A stretch of DNA of 64,000 nt from Sediminibacillus massiliensis (GTDB lineage: Bacteria > Bacillota > Bacilli > Bacillales > Amphibacillaceae). Numbering within the stretch: the stretch's first letter is position 1; each line of letters starts with the position of its first letter. The stretch covers positions 2,017,388-2,081,387 of the forward strand of contig NZ_LT732535.1 of the NCBI RefSeq assembly GCF_900156915.1, read 5' to 3'. The notes beneath the pieces were generated by a model. The model had not been told where the DNA came from. It was given only the letters and a program-made list of their open reading frames with translations, and made no database searches. The position numbers and the translations under genes are program-made. Shown here piece after piece: positions 1-8,415 of this stretch.

Positions 1-100
1 CACACCCCGAAGGGTGATTGCTTGCTTCCCGCGCTCGACTTGCATGTATTAGGCACGCCGCCAGCGTTCGTCCTGAGCCAAGATCAAACTCTCCATAAAA
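1..100 (-). rRNA. 16S ribosomal RNA, 5' end (partial)
   Basis: Read on the minus strand, the sequence from about 100 downwards is the universal 16S start: GGAGAGTTTGATC, then GGCTCAGGACGAACGCTGGC, then CATGCAAGTCGAGCG, running into the V1 region and off the window edge. Only about 100 bases of roughly 1550 are present. The exact mature 5' end is not visible and is placed just upstream of the GGAGAG motif. One base in the 27F primer site is T (GATCTTGG) where most bacteria have C. The rrn leader and promoter lie at 101-317. Confidence 0.95.
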
Positions 101-287
101 TGTGAGCTTGCTTGCTCGAAAACTTGACTAGCATTTCTTGCTTGACATAATGATTGTTTTGTTCAGTTTTCAAAGATCAAATTTCGTTGTTATCGTCCGA
201 AAGGCGACCTAACTATCATAACATTTCGCTCAATCTCCGTCAACAACTTTTTTCATTTGTTTAAGCGCCGTTTTTGGCGACTCAATT
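101..287 (-). other. rrn leader region
   Basis: The transcribed leader between the rrn promoter and 16S. On the minus strand it carries the Bacillus-type block GATCTTTGAAAACTGAACA (about 160-178), which commonly precedes 16S in this group. Just after the -10 element is a small GC-rich hairpin, CGCC-loop-GGCG (266-279). The leader is normally removed by RNase III and other processing. No ORF is credible here. Confidence 0.7.
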
Positions 288-317
288 AATATATCATATT
301 ATCAAAATGAAAGTCAA
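288..317 (-). promoter_or_regulatory. rrn promoter (sigma-A)
   Basis: On the minus strand there is TTGACT (312-317) and TATATT (288-293) with an 18-base spacer in AT-rich surroundings, followed by the rrn leader. The -35 element overlaps one arm of a perfect inverted repeat at 315-341. Transcription would start near 281 and run into 16S. Confidence 0.7.
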
Positions 318-341
318 TAACTTTTTTCAAAAGAAGTTATT
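315..341. repeat. 9-bp perfect inverted repeat at the rrn -35 element
   Basis: CAATAACTT and AAGTTATTG are perfect inverted arms separated by a short A/T loop. The inner edge of one arm is the -35 region of the rrn promoter. It could be an operator or the end of an upstream AT-rich element. It lacks the GC-rich stem expected of a terminator. Confidence 0.5.
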
Positions 342-750
342 GTCGTTTTTTGTTTTCCCTCTGTTTTCGCGAGGGATTTATAATATACCATGGTTGAATT
401 TCGATGACAAGACTTTTAAGGAATGAAATTATTTCCATTCTCTGTTCATTCTATAAAGATAGTAAGTGCTCATATCAGAATACAGGAAACCCGACGATTT
501 CTATTCAACTTTTTCCTTAATATATGTCCTATGCAGCAGAATCAAGCCATACTGTTTATGAGCAACTTAAAGTTTATATTAGACAGGAAATTCATCGTTC
601 ACTCTATCATTGTCATAAACAGTTTAACCAGACATCTTACATTGAACTCCCTTAAATAAAGAAAGGATTATTAATTAATATAGAAACAACCTTATATATA
701 TCTCTTGCATTATTAGCCCTTCACAACTTAGCCATAACTTTGTTTCTAAT
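342..750. other. Intergenic region, no gene seen
   Basis: An AT-rich stretch between the divergent rrn promoter and the doxX control region. A 78-codon open frame at 423-659 has a composition unlike a real protein and no ribosome site, so I do not call it. I see no RNA gene or repeat here. Confidence 0.5.
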
Positions 751-751
751 T

Positions 752-855
752 TGTGAATCATTGAACAAAGTCCTTCATTTCAAGAAAAGACGTGATAAGA
801 TATAAGTGTAGTAAGACAAAGGATCCTTTAAAACAACATGTGAAACATTGAACAA
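752..855. promoter_or_regulatory. Pair of 17-bp direct repeats upstream of doxX
   Basis: TGTGAATCATTGAACAA (752-768) and TGTGAAACATTGAACAA (839-855) match at 16 of 17 positions and begin 87 bp apart. The second ends 31 bp before the doxX start. Each copy is an imperfect palindrome (TGT...ACA), as expected for a dimeric regulator such as a Rex-, Fnr- or MarR-type protein, although neither copy matches the Rex or Fnr consensus exactly. A weak -10-like region lies between them near 796-806. Confidence 0.45.
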
Positions 856-886
856 GGTTAAATGAAAATCAAAGGAGATGGAAACC

Positions 887-1399
887 ATGTTTGTAGAATT
901 GTTGAGAAAGAACAAGGTAGTAGCCGGTGTATTAGCATTTATCCGCGTTTATATCGGATATCAATGGATGACGGCTGGTTTTGGCAAAATAACCGGTGGT
1001 GAGTTTGATGCAGGAGGGTTCCTCCAAGGAGCTGTTGCCGGTGCAGCCGGAGATCACCCAGCAGTACAAGGCTGGTGGGCAGCTTTCCTGGAAGCTGTTG
1101 CTATCCCGAATGCCGGGCTATTCACATTCTTAGTAATGTGGGGAGAATTCTTGGTAGGTATCGCACTTATTCTTGGTATTTTCACTAACTTTGCAGCACT
1201 TATGGGAATAACGATGAACTTCGCCTTCTTATTCAGTGGCACTGTAAGCACCAATGCACAAATGGTACTATTGACAATCTTCTTGTTGGTGGCAGGGTAC
1301 AATGCAGGAAAGTTCGGTTTGGACAGATGGGTGATTCCATTCTTGAAAGCACACACACCTAAACAAATCCGAAAACATAAAGAGGTTGCAGCAGCATAA
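887..1399 (+). CDS. DoxX family membrane protein
   Basis: A small integral membrane protein of 170 residues. It has the DoxX layout of four hydrophobic segments (roughly residues 11-30, 70-95, 100-120 and 125-145), an early RVYIGYQW segment and a positively charged C-terminus. DoxX proteins are linked to quinone or thiol redox stress in Firmicutes; the exact reaction here is unknown. The ATG at 878 touches the Shine-Dalgarno AAAGGAG (871-877), so the ATG at 887, nine bases downstream, is the better start. The gene is monocistronic and is followed by a strong terminator. Direct repeats upstream suggest regulation by a dimeric repressor. Confidence 0.85.
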   Translation: MFVELLRKNKVVAGVLAFIRVYIGYQWMTAGFGKITGGEFDAGGFLQGAVAGAAGDHPAVQGWWAAFLEAVAIPNAGLFTFLVMWGEFLVGIALILGIFTNFAALMGITMNFAFLFSGTVSTNAQMVLLTIFLLVAGYNAGKFGLDRWVIPFLKAHTPKQIRKHKEVAAA

Positions 1400-1401
1400 A
1401 T

Positions 1402-1440
1402 AAAAAGAACCGGCTCTATCAGTTAGAGTCGGTTCTTTTT
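1402..1440. terminator. Bidirectional terminator
   Basis: A long stem with a five-base loop: AAAGAACCGGCTCTA pairs with TAGAGTCGGTTCTTT (one mismatch). It is flanked by A-rich and T-rich tracts and so works in both directions. It serves doxX on the plus strand and the convergent histidine kinase, whose stop codon lies inside it. Confidence 0.85.
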
Positions 1441-3028
1441 ATTGATATTGGGGAAGATATAAATGAACAATAGTCCCGTTGTCTTTTTGCGAGTCAATTT
1501 TAATGTGGCCGTGGTGAGATTTTACAATGTCGAAACATATGGGAAGGCCGAGTCCAAGCCCGCTTTCTTTTGTCGTAAAAAAAGGCGTACCCAAACTATT
1601 TACTTCTTGCTCAGTCATCCCTTTGCCTCTGTCTCTAATGGCAATGTGCACTTCCTTTTTGTCCGGGTCATGCTCCAGTTTGACGGTAACCTTGCCGCCA
1701 TCCGGCATTGCTTCGAACCCATTTTTGATAAAGTTGATCAAGACTTGTTTAATTTTGGGCTGGTCGATATATATGTTCATGTCGGTACTGAAGGATCGGT
1801 ATTCGATTTCCACATTTTGTAGCTTGGCATTGCTTTTCATTAACTCGACGGTGTCTTCGATCAATTCATCCAAATTGCAATTTTCCAACTCGATTTTGGT
1901 TGGCTTTCCCAACGAAACGAATTGATTTAGAAGACCTTTCATTCTCTCTAACTCACTAGTGATGATCTCTAAATATTTGTTTTGATGGTTGTTTTGTTTA
2001 AGTAACTCCGTCAAACCAATGATGGAAGTAAGCGGGTTTCTGATTTCATGCGCGAGCCCTGTTCCAAGTTTACCGATTGCAGACAGCTTTTCAGCCTCGA
2101 TGACCTGCTGCTGAAGTTCATGAAAATTTGTCATATCTCTGAACTGGGCGAACGCCCCTACCATATTACCCGGACCATCAAATAACGGAAACACATCAAG
2201 GAGAATGTTTTTCGTCACTTCTTTACAAAACAACTCCATATTTTCAATTTTTTCCCCTTTTTTCAGAACTTCTCGAATATAATTTCCGATTAACGGCATC
2301 CGTTCCAAACCAAGTTTCACCATCTCATTTTTATCTACACCTGTAATTTCCTCTGCACTACTGTTGCTTTCGACAATATTACCGCAAACATCTGTCCTGA
2401 TGATTCCTAGAGGTGTCGAATCAACCAGTACATCATTTAACAAGTGTAATTGATGGTTCTGTTCCTGAAGATGGATTTCTCTCTCGATTGAATCTACGGC
2501 TGACGATAACAACCCAACGTAGAACTGACTTGCATAATCAATAAGGGTCATCACGGAAACTGTACCTGCCAAATTTCCCCCGACACTATAAGAGAAAGGA
2601 GCTGAATAACAAGCAACACTTGATAAAAAATGATGAAAATGGTCGCTGCCAACAACCGCAAACGGCTGCTTTGATTTAAGGGCCATTGAAACGGAATTGG
2701 TGCCGACATCTCTTTCATCGAACTTGACTCCGATTGTAATACCGAGCGAGTCTATCATTTCTTTTATCTCCGGATCACCGTAAACATCCAAAACATATCC
2801 GTCATTATCGGTAGTTACAACTAAAACAGGAGTCCCCTCCATAAAATGAATCAGCTTTTGCATGAAATGCTTAGAGATGGTTAACACTTTCGCGAATTTG
2901 TGCTTTTTGTTACTCAATTGTTCTCGCGTGAGTCCTACCCTTAAATAAGGTATTTCACCTGGATCCATTTGATAAAGATCTCGGCATATTGCTTTAGACT
3001 CTTTAATGTATGAAGCAAAATCTTCCAA
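1439..3028 (-). CDS. Soluble GAF-PAS sensor histidine kinase
   Basis: A cytoplasmic histidine kinase of 529 residues without membrane segments. Residues about 40-190 form a GAF-like domain of the kind seen in AcoR-type activators (ERDVGTNS motif). A PAS domain follows (about 200-300). The HisKA segment carries LGTGLAHEIRNPL with the phosphorylated His327. The HATPase domain (about 400-525) shows an N box (FIKNGFEAM), G1 (DRGKGM) and G2 (GLGLGLP). No response regulator is adjacent, so it resembles orphan kinases that feed the sporulation phosphorelay or an AtoS-like regulator; this is inference. Start: a TTG at 3028 with AGGAGG at 3036-3041, seven bases away. A sigma-A promoter lies at 3059-3088. 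Confidence 0.88.
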   Translation of the reverse strand: MEDFASYIKESKAICRDLYQMDPGEIPYLRVGLTREQLSNKKHKFAKVLTISKHFMQKLIHFMEGTPVLVVTTDNDGYVLDVYGDPEIKEMIDSLGITIGVKFDERDVGTNSVSMALKSKQPFAVVGSDHFHHFLSSVACYSAPFSYSVGGNLAGTVSVMTLIDYASQFYVGLLSSAVDSIEREIHLQEQNHQLHLLNDVLVDSTPLGIIRTDVCGNIVESNSSAEEITGVDKNEMVKLGLERMPLIGNYIREVLKKGEKIENMELFCKEVTKNILLDVFPLFDGPGNMVGAFAQFRDMTNFHELQQQVIEAEKLSAIGKLGTGLAHEIRNPLTSIIGLTELLKQNNHQNKYLEIITSELERMKGLLNQFVSLGKPTKIELENCNLDELIEDTVELMKSNAKLQNVEIEYRSFSTDMNIYIDQPKIKQVLINFIKNGFEAMPDGGKVTVKLEHDPDKKEVHIAIRDRGKGMTEQEVNSLGTPFFTTKESGLGLGLPICFDIVKSHHGHIKIDSQKDNGTIVHLYLPQYQ

Positions 3029-3058
3029 ACGACTTCCTCCTAGATGATAGTCTAAGAA

Positions 3059-3088
3059 ATTATAAAGGATAAGTATTGATTAAGACAA
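3059..3088 (-). promoter_or_regulatory. Promoter of the histidine kinase gene
   Basis: On the minus strand, TTGTCT (3083-3088) and a perfect TATAAT (3059-3064) are separated by 18 bases. They sit 17 bases upstream of the AGGAGG that precedes the TTG start. Confidence 0.7.
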
Positions 3089-3176
3089 GGACTTATAGGT
3101 ATAAAGTTGTAACAACCTCTACGAGGCGATGGAATTCACGGCGTACATCCCGGCTATAAATAATTTGCTTCTCCAT

Positions 3177-3204
3177 AAAAAAAGAGCACCTCATAAAGGT
3201 GCTT
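3177..3204 (-). terminator. Terminator of the aldose epimerase gene
   Basis: On the minus strand, stem AGCACCT/AGGTGCT (3185-3203) is followed by CTCTTTTTTTA. It lies about 40 bases after the epimerase stop codon. Confidence 0.8.
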
Positions 3205-3243
3205 ATCGTAAAAATAGAAAATATATAATTTCCGAAAAACTCA

Positions 3244-4113
3244 TTAATCGCGTACTACCCTCAATGAAACAAAAGTCTGCATTGTATCTTGAGGTGGTAT
3301 CAACTGCAGTTCTTCCTTCTTGTTCAATTCGTCGGTTTTCGCCATCCATGGTTCGATACAGATAAACTCTTTTCCTTGTTCTGTCCAAAGAACCGTATAG
3401 GCGAATTCGGATCCGGCTTCCAGCTCGATCTGGGTAGGCGAGCCCGATTGGAAAGTCATACTTCTTTCTTCTGCATCAAGCAGTACTACCGATTCTTTCA
3501 AACCTTCCAAATCGATAGAGCCTGTAAATTCTTTTACTGTATCATCGTTGTAATCAAAATACTTGGTGGCATCGGTCTTTAACGTAACTTTTTTTGTTTC
3601 TGATTTGAAATACGGATGAAAACCAGAATAAATTGGCATTGCTTCATTGGAGAGATTCTGATAGTTTTGTTCGATAGTCAATTGGTTTCCTGTAAGCTTA
3701 TATGTAAACAAAACCTCAAAATCAAATGGGAAAGATTCTTTCGTGCCAATGCTGCTTGCAAACCTGATTGTTACGGAAGCCCCGTCTTCTTGTGCATCTG
3801 TATGAATAACTTCCCATGGATGAATTCGGGCAAGACCATGATTTGGCATCTCATAGGTTTTCCCTTCCCATTCATATTTACCCTGTTCCAATTGACCTGA
3901 AATCGGAAATAAAATCGGGATGCCGCCTCTGATATTTTTGGATCGATCGTAAAGCGTCTCTTTGTTTAAATAGAGCTGCTCCTCGCCATCAACACCAAAC
4001 CCAGTAATAATTCCGCCGCGCTCCGGACAAATCGTAATCCATGAATCAGCCTCCTCATTACTCAAACGATACATCGTAAACGACTGTTCTTCATACGTTT
4101 CAATTTTATACAT
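3244..4113 (-). CDS. Aldose 1-epimerase family protein
   Basis: A cytoplasmic mutarotase-like enzyme of 289 residues that would interconvert alpha and beta anomers of a hexose or hexose 6-phosphate. Family features seen are the early PERGG motif (about residue 31), the IRGGIPILFP substrate-binding segment (about 62-71), the conserved NHGLAR motif (about 91-96) that carries a catalytic histidine, and SGFHPYF (about 165-171) with the second. It is closest in character to the YeaD/LacX-like branch, which acts on hexose 6-phosphates. Ribosome site AGGAG precedes the ATG. It is a single gene between the histidine kinase and the tad operon, with its own terminator and no obvious functional link to either. 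Confidence 0.85.
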   Translation of the reverse strand: MYKIETYEEQSFTMYRLSNEEADSWITICPERGGIITGFGVDGEEQLYLNKETLYDRSKNIRGGIPILFPISGQLEQGKYEWEGKTYEMPNHGLARIHPWEVIHTDAQEDGASVTIRFASSIGTKESFPFDFEVLFTYKLTGNQLTIEQNYQNLSNEAMPIYSGFHPYFKSETKKVTLKTDATKYFDYNDDTVKEFTGSIDLEGLKESVVLLDAEERSMTFQSGSPTQIELEAGSEFAYTVLWTEQGKEFICIEPWMAKTDELNKKEELQLIPPQDTMQTFVSLRVVRD

Positions 4114-4295
4114 AACAGGCTCCTCTATATTAAATATGTAGAAAAAAGAACTTCTCCTTTATCCTACATAATTCGGGAGCTAAGGTAAAGGGCTAATTTA
4201 CGCTAAGTTTACAAACAAATTCTTCCAAATAATAAGCAAGCCTTTTCTTTGTGATGAGAGAAACGCTTTATTGAAGAAAGAGCAGAGAGATTCTT

Positions 4296-5216
4296 CTATT
4301 TCATCGCATCCAAAAACTGCAGTACTGCCGGACCCAGCAAAACGATAAACAATGTCGGAAAAATGAACATGACCAACGGGAAGAGCATCTTGATCGGGGC
4401 TTTCATCGCTTTTTCTTCTGCCCGCTGCTTCCGTTGTTCACGGATGTCCTCTGTCTGTACTTTTAAGACAGTCACCATGCCGATTCCCAGTTTCTCTGCC
4501 TGGATGATGCTGTAAGTCAAAGCCTTTATTTCTTCTAATGGCAGTCGGAGATTGATGGCACTAAGTGCTTCTTTTCGTGTTTTCCCCAACCGGATCTCCT
4601 CCAGGCAAACCTTGAATTCGTCGGAAAGAACGCCATTTTTCTTGGAAGTAACTTTGCTCAAAGCAGCGTCGAATCCTAGTCCTGCTTCCAAGCTGATCGT
4701 GAGCAAATCAAGTGTATCGGGAAGTTCCTTAAGAGCAGCGTTCATTCTTTTTTGTGCTCTCATTTTCAAGAATGACTTTGGAAACATGATGGCGGCTCCT
4801 AGCGCTCCCAAAACCATTAACATTCCTATCATCAAGGAGCTGTGGGACAAAAATGCAAGTCCAGCGAAAATTAGTGGCAGTCCCACCATTAGGCCAACTT
4901 GGAGGATTTTGAATTCGACCGGGCTGTATCCGAACGGCTGACCTGCCTGTAACAGCCTTATCTCCAGCTTATCGGCTTTTTCTTTATTTAATTTCTTTTG
5001 ATAATTTTTCTTCACCTTTTTCCAAGCCGGCTTTACCATCCGCTCCATGAAAGAACGGTTATCCCCTTCTTCTTCCGGTATGGCAGCTGATGGTTCAGCG
5101 GTAAAATACGTTTGGATTCTCTTTTGGATATGCGCTTTTTTTGCCGCCGGGACAGCCATGATCGCATAAAAAAGTAAACTGATCGTGAGAAAGAAACTGA
5201 GACTTAACAGAAGCAT
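4296..5216 (-). CDS. tadC: Tad pilus inner-membrane platform protein TadC
   Basis: One of the two polytopic platform proteins (306 residues) of the Tad/Flp pilus machine. It has an N-terminal membrane segment, a charged cytoplasmic stretch (about 30-90), paired hydrophobic segments (about 105-150), a T2SSF domain with the typical LPDTLDLLTISLEAGLGFDAAL run (about 165-187), and a C-terminal membrane segment ending LLGPAVLQFLDAMK. It is the last gene of the operon, two bases after tadB. It works with TadB as the docking site for the ATPase TadA. I see no strong terminator directly after it. Confidence 0.92.
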   Translation of the reverse strand: MLLLSLSFFLTISLLFYAIMAVPAAKKAHIQKRIQTYFTAEPSAAIPEEEGDNRSFMERMVKPAWKKVKKNYQKKLNKEKADKLEIRLLQAGQPFGYSPVEFKILQVGLMVGLPLIFAGLAFLSHSSLMIGMLMVLGALGAAIMFPKSFLKMRAQKRMNAALKELPDTLDLLTISLEAGLGFDAALSKVTSKKNGVLSDEFKVCLEEIRLGKTRKEALSAINLRLPLEEIKALTYSIIQAEKLGIGMVTVLKVQTEDIREQRKQRAEEKAMKAPIKMLFPLVMFIFPTLFIVLLGPAVLQFLDAMK

Positions 5217-5218
5217 GT

Positions 5219-6139
5219 CTACACCTCGATTGTCGTAATTTTACGGATAAAGATAAAGCCGATGATTCCACCGACGAGTGCGACGGCGAGCATCATTTTC
5301 CCAATCGGATTCACAAAAAGAACGGTGATGTATTCCGGGTTAATAAAATAGATCATTGCTCCAAGTCCGACAGGCAAAAGACTGATGACGATACCGGATA
5401 ATCTGCCTTGGGCGGTCAACGTCTTGATTTGATTTTCGATACGCGTACGCTCTCTGGTGGTCTCCAGGATTTTGTCCAACAAATAAGCAAGGTTCCCGCC
5501 GACCTGCCGCTGGATCAACACTGCTTCTACAAGCAAATCCAAATCCTCACTCGGCATTCTGCGCTTCCAGTCTACCAATGCATCTTCCAGGCTTGTGCCG
5601 TACTGCATCGTCTTCAACACATATTGAACTTCTTCTTTGATCGGGGAATAAGCTTCTTCTGCTATCATTTGCAAGGACTGGAGCAAACTGAAACCAGCCC
5701 TTAGCGAACCGTTGATCGATGTAATCATACCAGGAAGTCCTTCATTGAACTGCTTGATCCGTTTTTGCTGTTTTTTCTTCAGCCATAATTTTGGTGTAAG
5801 GAATCCGAGCATTGTGCCGAACAGGAACAAGACAAACTGATTGGATAAAAGATATAAAAGCCCGCCACCGATAATCACTGCGAATCCTTGAAAAACAACG
5901 AATTCTTCAGCTTTCATCGGCACGCCTGCAGCATTAAGGGACTGCTCCAGGCTGTCTTTTTTCTTGCCCGACTTTTTCTTTCGTACTAACAGCACCTTCA
6001 GCTGGTCGTTGGCTTTTTTCAGCAGCCCTTTCAACGTAACCGGTTCTCTGTTTTCAGACTTAGACTGACCAAGTGTACTGATATATAAAAGCAATAAAAA
6101 AACCGAGACAAAGACAGCGGCCAGCAATATTCCTGTCAT
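5219..6139 (-). CDS. tadB: Tad pilus inner-membrane platform protein TadB
   Basis: A 306-residue partner of TadC. It has an N-terminal membrane anchor (residues 4-25), a basic cytoplasmic stretch, a hydrophobic pair (about 85-115), a T2SSF domain with LPGMITSINGSLRAGFSLLQ (about 133-152), the ERTRIENQIKTLTAQGRLSG block typical of TadB, and C-terminal membrane helices. It starts 5 bases after tadA and ends 2 bases before tadC, so the three are translated as a unit. Confidence 0.93.
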   Translation of the reverse strand: MTGILLAAVFVSVFLLLLYISTLGQSKSENREPVTLKGLLKKANDQLKVLLVRKKKSGKKKDSLEQSLNAAGVPMKAEEFVVFQGFAVIIGGGLLYLLSNQFVLFLFGTMLGFLTPKLWLKKKQQKRIKQFNEGLPGMITSINGSLRAGFSLLQSLQMIAEEAYSPIKEEVQYVLKTMQYGTSLEDALVDWKRRMPSEDLDLLVEAVLIQRQVGGNLAYLLDKILETTRERTRIENQIKTLTAQGRLSGIVISLLPVGLGAMIYFINPEYITVLFVNPIGKMMLAVALVGGIIGFIFIRKITTIEV

Positions 6140-6144
6140 TCAGC

Positions 6145-7584
6145 TTACTCCTCCTTTTCGGTAAAAATAGATGCAGGAAGGTGAATCCCTTCATGTTCCA
6201 TGCGTTCGTAAAACTGCGGACGGATACCGGTTGGGACCAATTTACCGATGATTTTTCCATTATCGTCGACACCGGATTGCTTGAAAGTGAAAATATCCTG
6301 AAGCACGATGATATCCCCTTCCAGACCTTGTACCTCGGTAATGTTGGTGATTCGGCGTGTTCCGTCTTTCAAGCGGGACTGCTGGATAATCACGTCCAAA
6401 GCGCCGGCGATTTGTTCACGGATTGCTTTTACCGGTAGTTCCATACCAGCCATCAGAACCATTGTCTCCAGACGGGAGATCATATCACGCGGACTGTTGG
6501 CATGTCCTGTTGCCAAAGAACCGTCATGACCAGTGTTCATTGCCTGGAGCATATCCAAAGCTTCGCCGCTTCGAACCTCTCCGATTACGATTCGATCCGG
6601 GCGCATACGCAGCGAGTTTCTTACCAAATCTCGAATTGAGATGGCTCCCTTTCCTTCGATGTTTGGCGGCCGTGTTTCCAAAGAGACGACGTGGTCCTGT
6701 CCGAGTTGGAGCTCAGCAGCATCCTCGATGGTAACGATCCGGTCTTTATTGGAGATGAAAGAAGACAATACGTTAAGTGTTGTTGTTTTCCCTGATCCCG
6801 TACCACCGCTGACAAACATGTTCAGTTTCGCTTCGACACACGCCTTGATAAATTCGGCCATTTCCTCTGTCAACGTTCCGAACCGGATAAGGTCATGAAT
6901 TGTAAATGGATCCTTGGAAAATTTCCGGATTGTGATAGTCGGCCCGTTTAAGGCAAGCGGAGGTATAATCGCGTTTACACGGGAACCGTCCTGGAGACGA
7001 GCATCCACCATCGGGCTGCTTTCATCGATTCGTCTGCCGAGCGGTGCAACGATTTTTTCCAACACAGCCATGACATGGTCGTTGTCACGGAAGGTTACAT
7101 CGGTCAATTCCAATTTCCCACCGCGTTCGGCGTAGACGTGTTTCGGTCCGTTGACCATTACTTCAGAAACATTTTCATCCAAAAGCAAAGGGTTGATCGG
7201 TCCATAGCCGGTCAAATCATTGGTAAGCTCTGCCTTCAGCTTGTCCAAGTTACCCGCACCATCAAGGTGTTCATTTTCTTTTAGGATTTCCTCGATAATG
7301 GTATCGAGATCAGCGACGATCGCTTCGACATCCTCGCTTTGCCGCTCCTTGATAATGTGTTTAAAAGTAAGGGTTTTTAACTCATTGTACTCGTCCGAAA
7401 CTTGAGGAGCTTCCTTCTTTTTAGGAGCTGCCGTTTTCTTCGGCGGGATGGCAGTGATTTTTTCTGTTTTTTGTTCGATTTTTGCTTCAAGAGCCTTATC
7501 TGTATTTGGCTGCTCTTTTACTATAGGTTGTTCAACTGTATTTTCCGGCTGGTTTTTCGACTGCAATCTGGCTAGTAAACTCAT
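6145..7584 (-). CDS. tadA: Tad pilus assembly ATPase TadA (CpaF family)
   Basis: A hexameric secretion ATPase of 479 residues that powers Flp pilus assembly at the inner face of the membrane. A variable Lys/Glu/Pro-rich N-terminus (about 1-65) leads to the N1/N2 domain (LTGYGPINPLL, VNGPKHVY) and the ATPase core. Visible motifs are Walker A GGTGSGKTT, the Asp box, Walker B RIVIGEVRSGEALDML and the His box GHDGSLATGHANSP. A GTG lies at 7593, but the ATG at 7584 sits six bases after AGAGGTG and is preferred. It overlaps the end of tadZ by 53 bases. Confidence 0.93.
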   Translation of the reverse strand: MSLLARLQSKNQPENTVEQPIVKEQPNTDKALEAKIEQKTEKITAIPPKKTAAPKKKEAPQVSDEYNELKTLTFKHIIKERQSEDVEAIVADLDTIIEEILKENEHLDGAGNLDKLKAELTNDLTGYGPINPLLLDENVSEVMVNGPKHVYAERGGKLELTDVTFRDNDHVMAVLEKIVAPLGRRIDESSPMVDARLQDGSRVNAIIPPLALNGPTITIRKFSKDPFTIHDLIRFGTLTEEMAEFIKACVEAKLNMFVSGGTGSGKTTTLNVLSSFISNKDRIVTIEDAAELQLGQDHVVSLETRPPNIEGKGAISIRDLVRNSLRMRPDRIVIGEVRSGEALDMLQAMNTGHDGSLATGHANSPRDMISRLETMVLMAGMELPVKAIREQIAGALDVIIQQSRLKDGTRRITNITEVQGLEGDIIVLQDIFTFKQSGVDDNGKIIGKLVPTGIRPQFYERMEHEGIHLPASIFTEKEE

Positions 7585-8395
7585 CTCGTTCACCTCTTAT
7601 TTTTAACCCTTTGGCTTTAATGCCGACTTTTTTAAGGAAACCTCCGGCAGCCATCTTGTTGGAAGCAGGAGGTTCAAATGGAAATAGATATTCACCGATT
7701 TTGGAAATCTCTTTTGAAAAGTCGAGTTTCGGCTGGCTGATTACTAACGGTTTTCCTACATCCAGTGAGTTTGGCACGTTTTTGGAATCCTCCGGTAAAA
7801 AGTAAGCCTGTTCTATTTGGGTAAGTTCCGGAATTTCACTTGCCTTTATAACAGAAGAGGCAGTTGCTTTATTTACAATCAGGCTGGCTTTGTCTTTCAG
7901 CCCTAACATTTCGAGTGTCTCAAGCATCAATTTGGTGTTTTTCAATGCCGCCATTCCTGGCGTCGAAACGACCAAGATTTCGTCAGCTTTTTCCATTAAG
8001 GAAAGGTTTTGCTCATTCAAGCCATGTTGCGTATCTACCAACAGTACATCTGAACTTTGTTTAATAGAATCGGTAATAGCATCCAAGAGGCCTATAGTCA
8101 CCAGCTCCGCATATTCAGGGCGAACAGGGGCAGCCAATAGCTGAACACCTGATTCGTGTCTAGCATAGTAATCTCTGACATATTCCGTTTCGTTTCTTTC
8201 GGCCAATTCTTTGAGAGTCAGCTTCGGCTTAAGATCTAAGGCAAGTGCCAGGTCACCGAACTGTAAATCTCCGTCCACTACTACCGTTTTCAACTTCCGT
8301 TCGGCCAGGAGCGCTGCGAGATTAACAGTTAGAGTTGTTCGTCCAGCTCCCCCGGCAGCACTACAAATAACAATCATTTTCGCTTTATCATCCAC
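7532..8395 (-). CDS. tadZ: TadZ/CpaE-like MinD-ParA ATPase
   Basis: A 287-residue deviant MinD/ParA ATPase that localises the Tad machine to a site in the cell. The P-loop reads SAAGGAGRTT (residues 12-21): the signature lysine of the family is Ala and the P-loop lysine is Arg, a departure known for TadZ proteins. The switch regions VVVDGDLQFGD and VLLVDTQHG are present. There is no N-terminal receiver domain, unlike CpaE of proteobacteria. Start: a GTG after AAGGAGAGAG. Its last 53 bases overlap tadA, whose ribosome site therefore lies inside tadZ. Confidence 0.88.
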   Translation of the reverse strand: MDDKAKMIVICSAAGGAGRTTLTVNLAALLAERKLKTVVVDGDLQFGDLALALDLKPKLTLKELAERNETEYVRDYYARHESGVQLLAAPVRPEYAELVTIGLLDAITDSIKQSSDVLLVDTQHGLNEQNLSLMEKADEILVVSTPGMAALKNTKLMLETLEMLGLKDKASLIVNKATASSVIKASEIPELTQIEQAYFLPEDSKNVPNSLDVGKPLVISQPKLDFSKEISKIGEYLFPFEPPASNKMAAGGFLKKVGIKAKGLKIRGERDEFTSQIAVEKPAGKYS

Positions 8396-8415
8396 TGTTA
8401 ATCTCTCTCCTTACG

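Noticed and set aside
423-659. 78-codon open frame upstream of doxX
   Set aside because: No ribosome site, biased to Phe/Ile/Leu/Ser as expected of random AT-rich DNA, and no recognisable domain.
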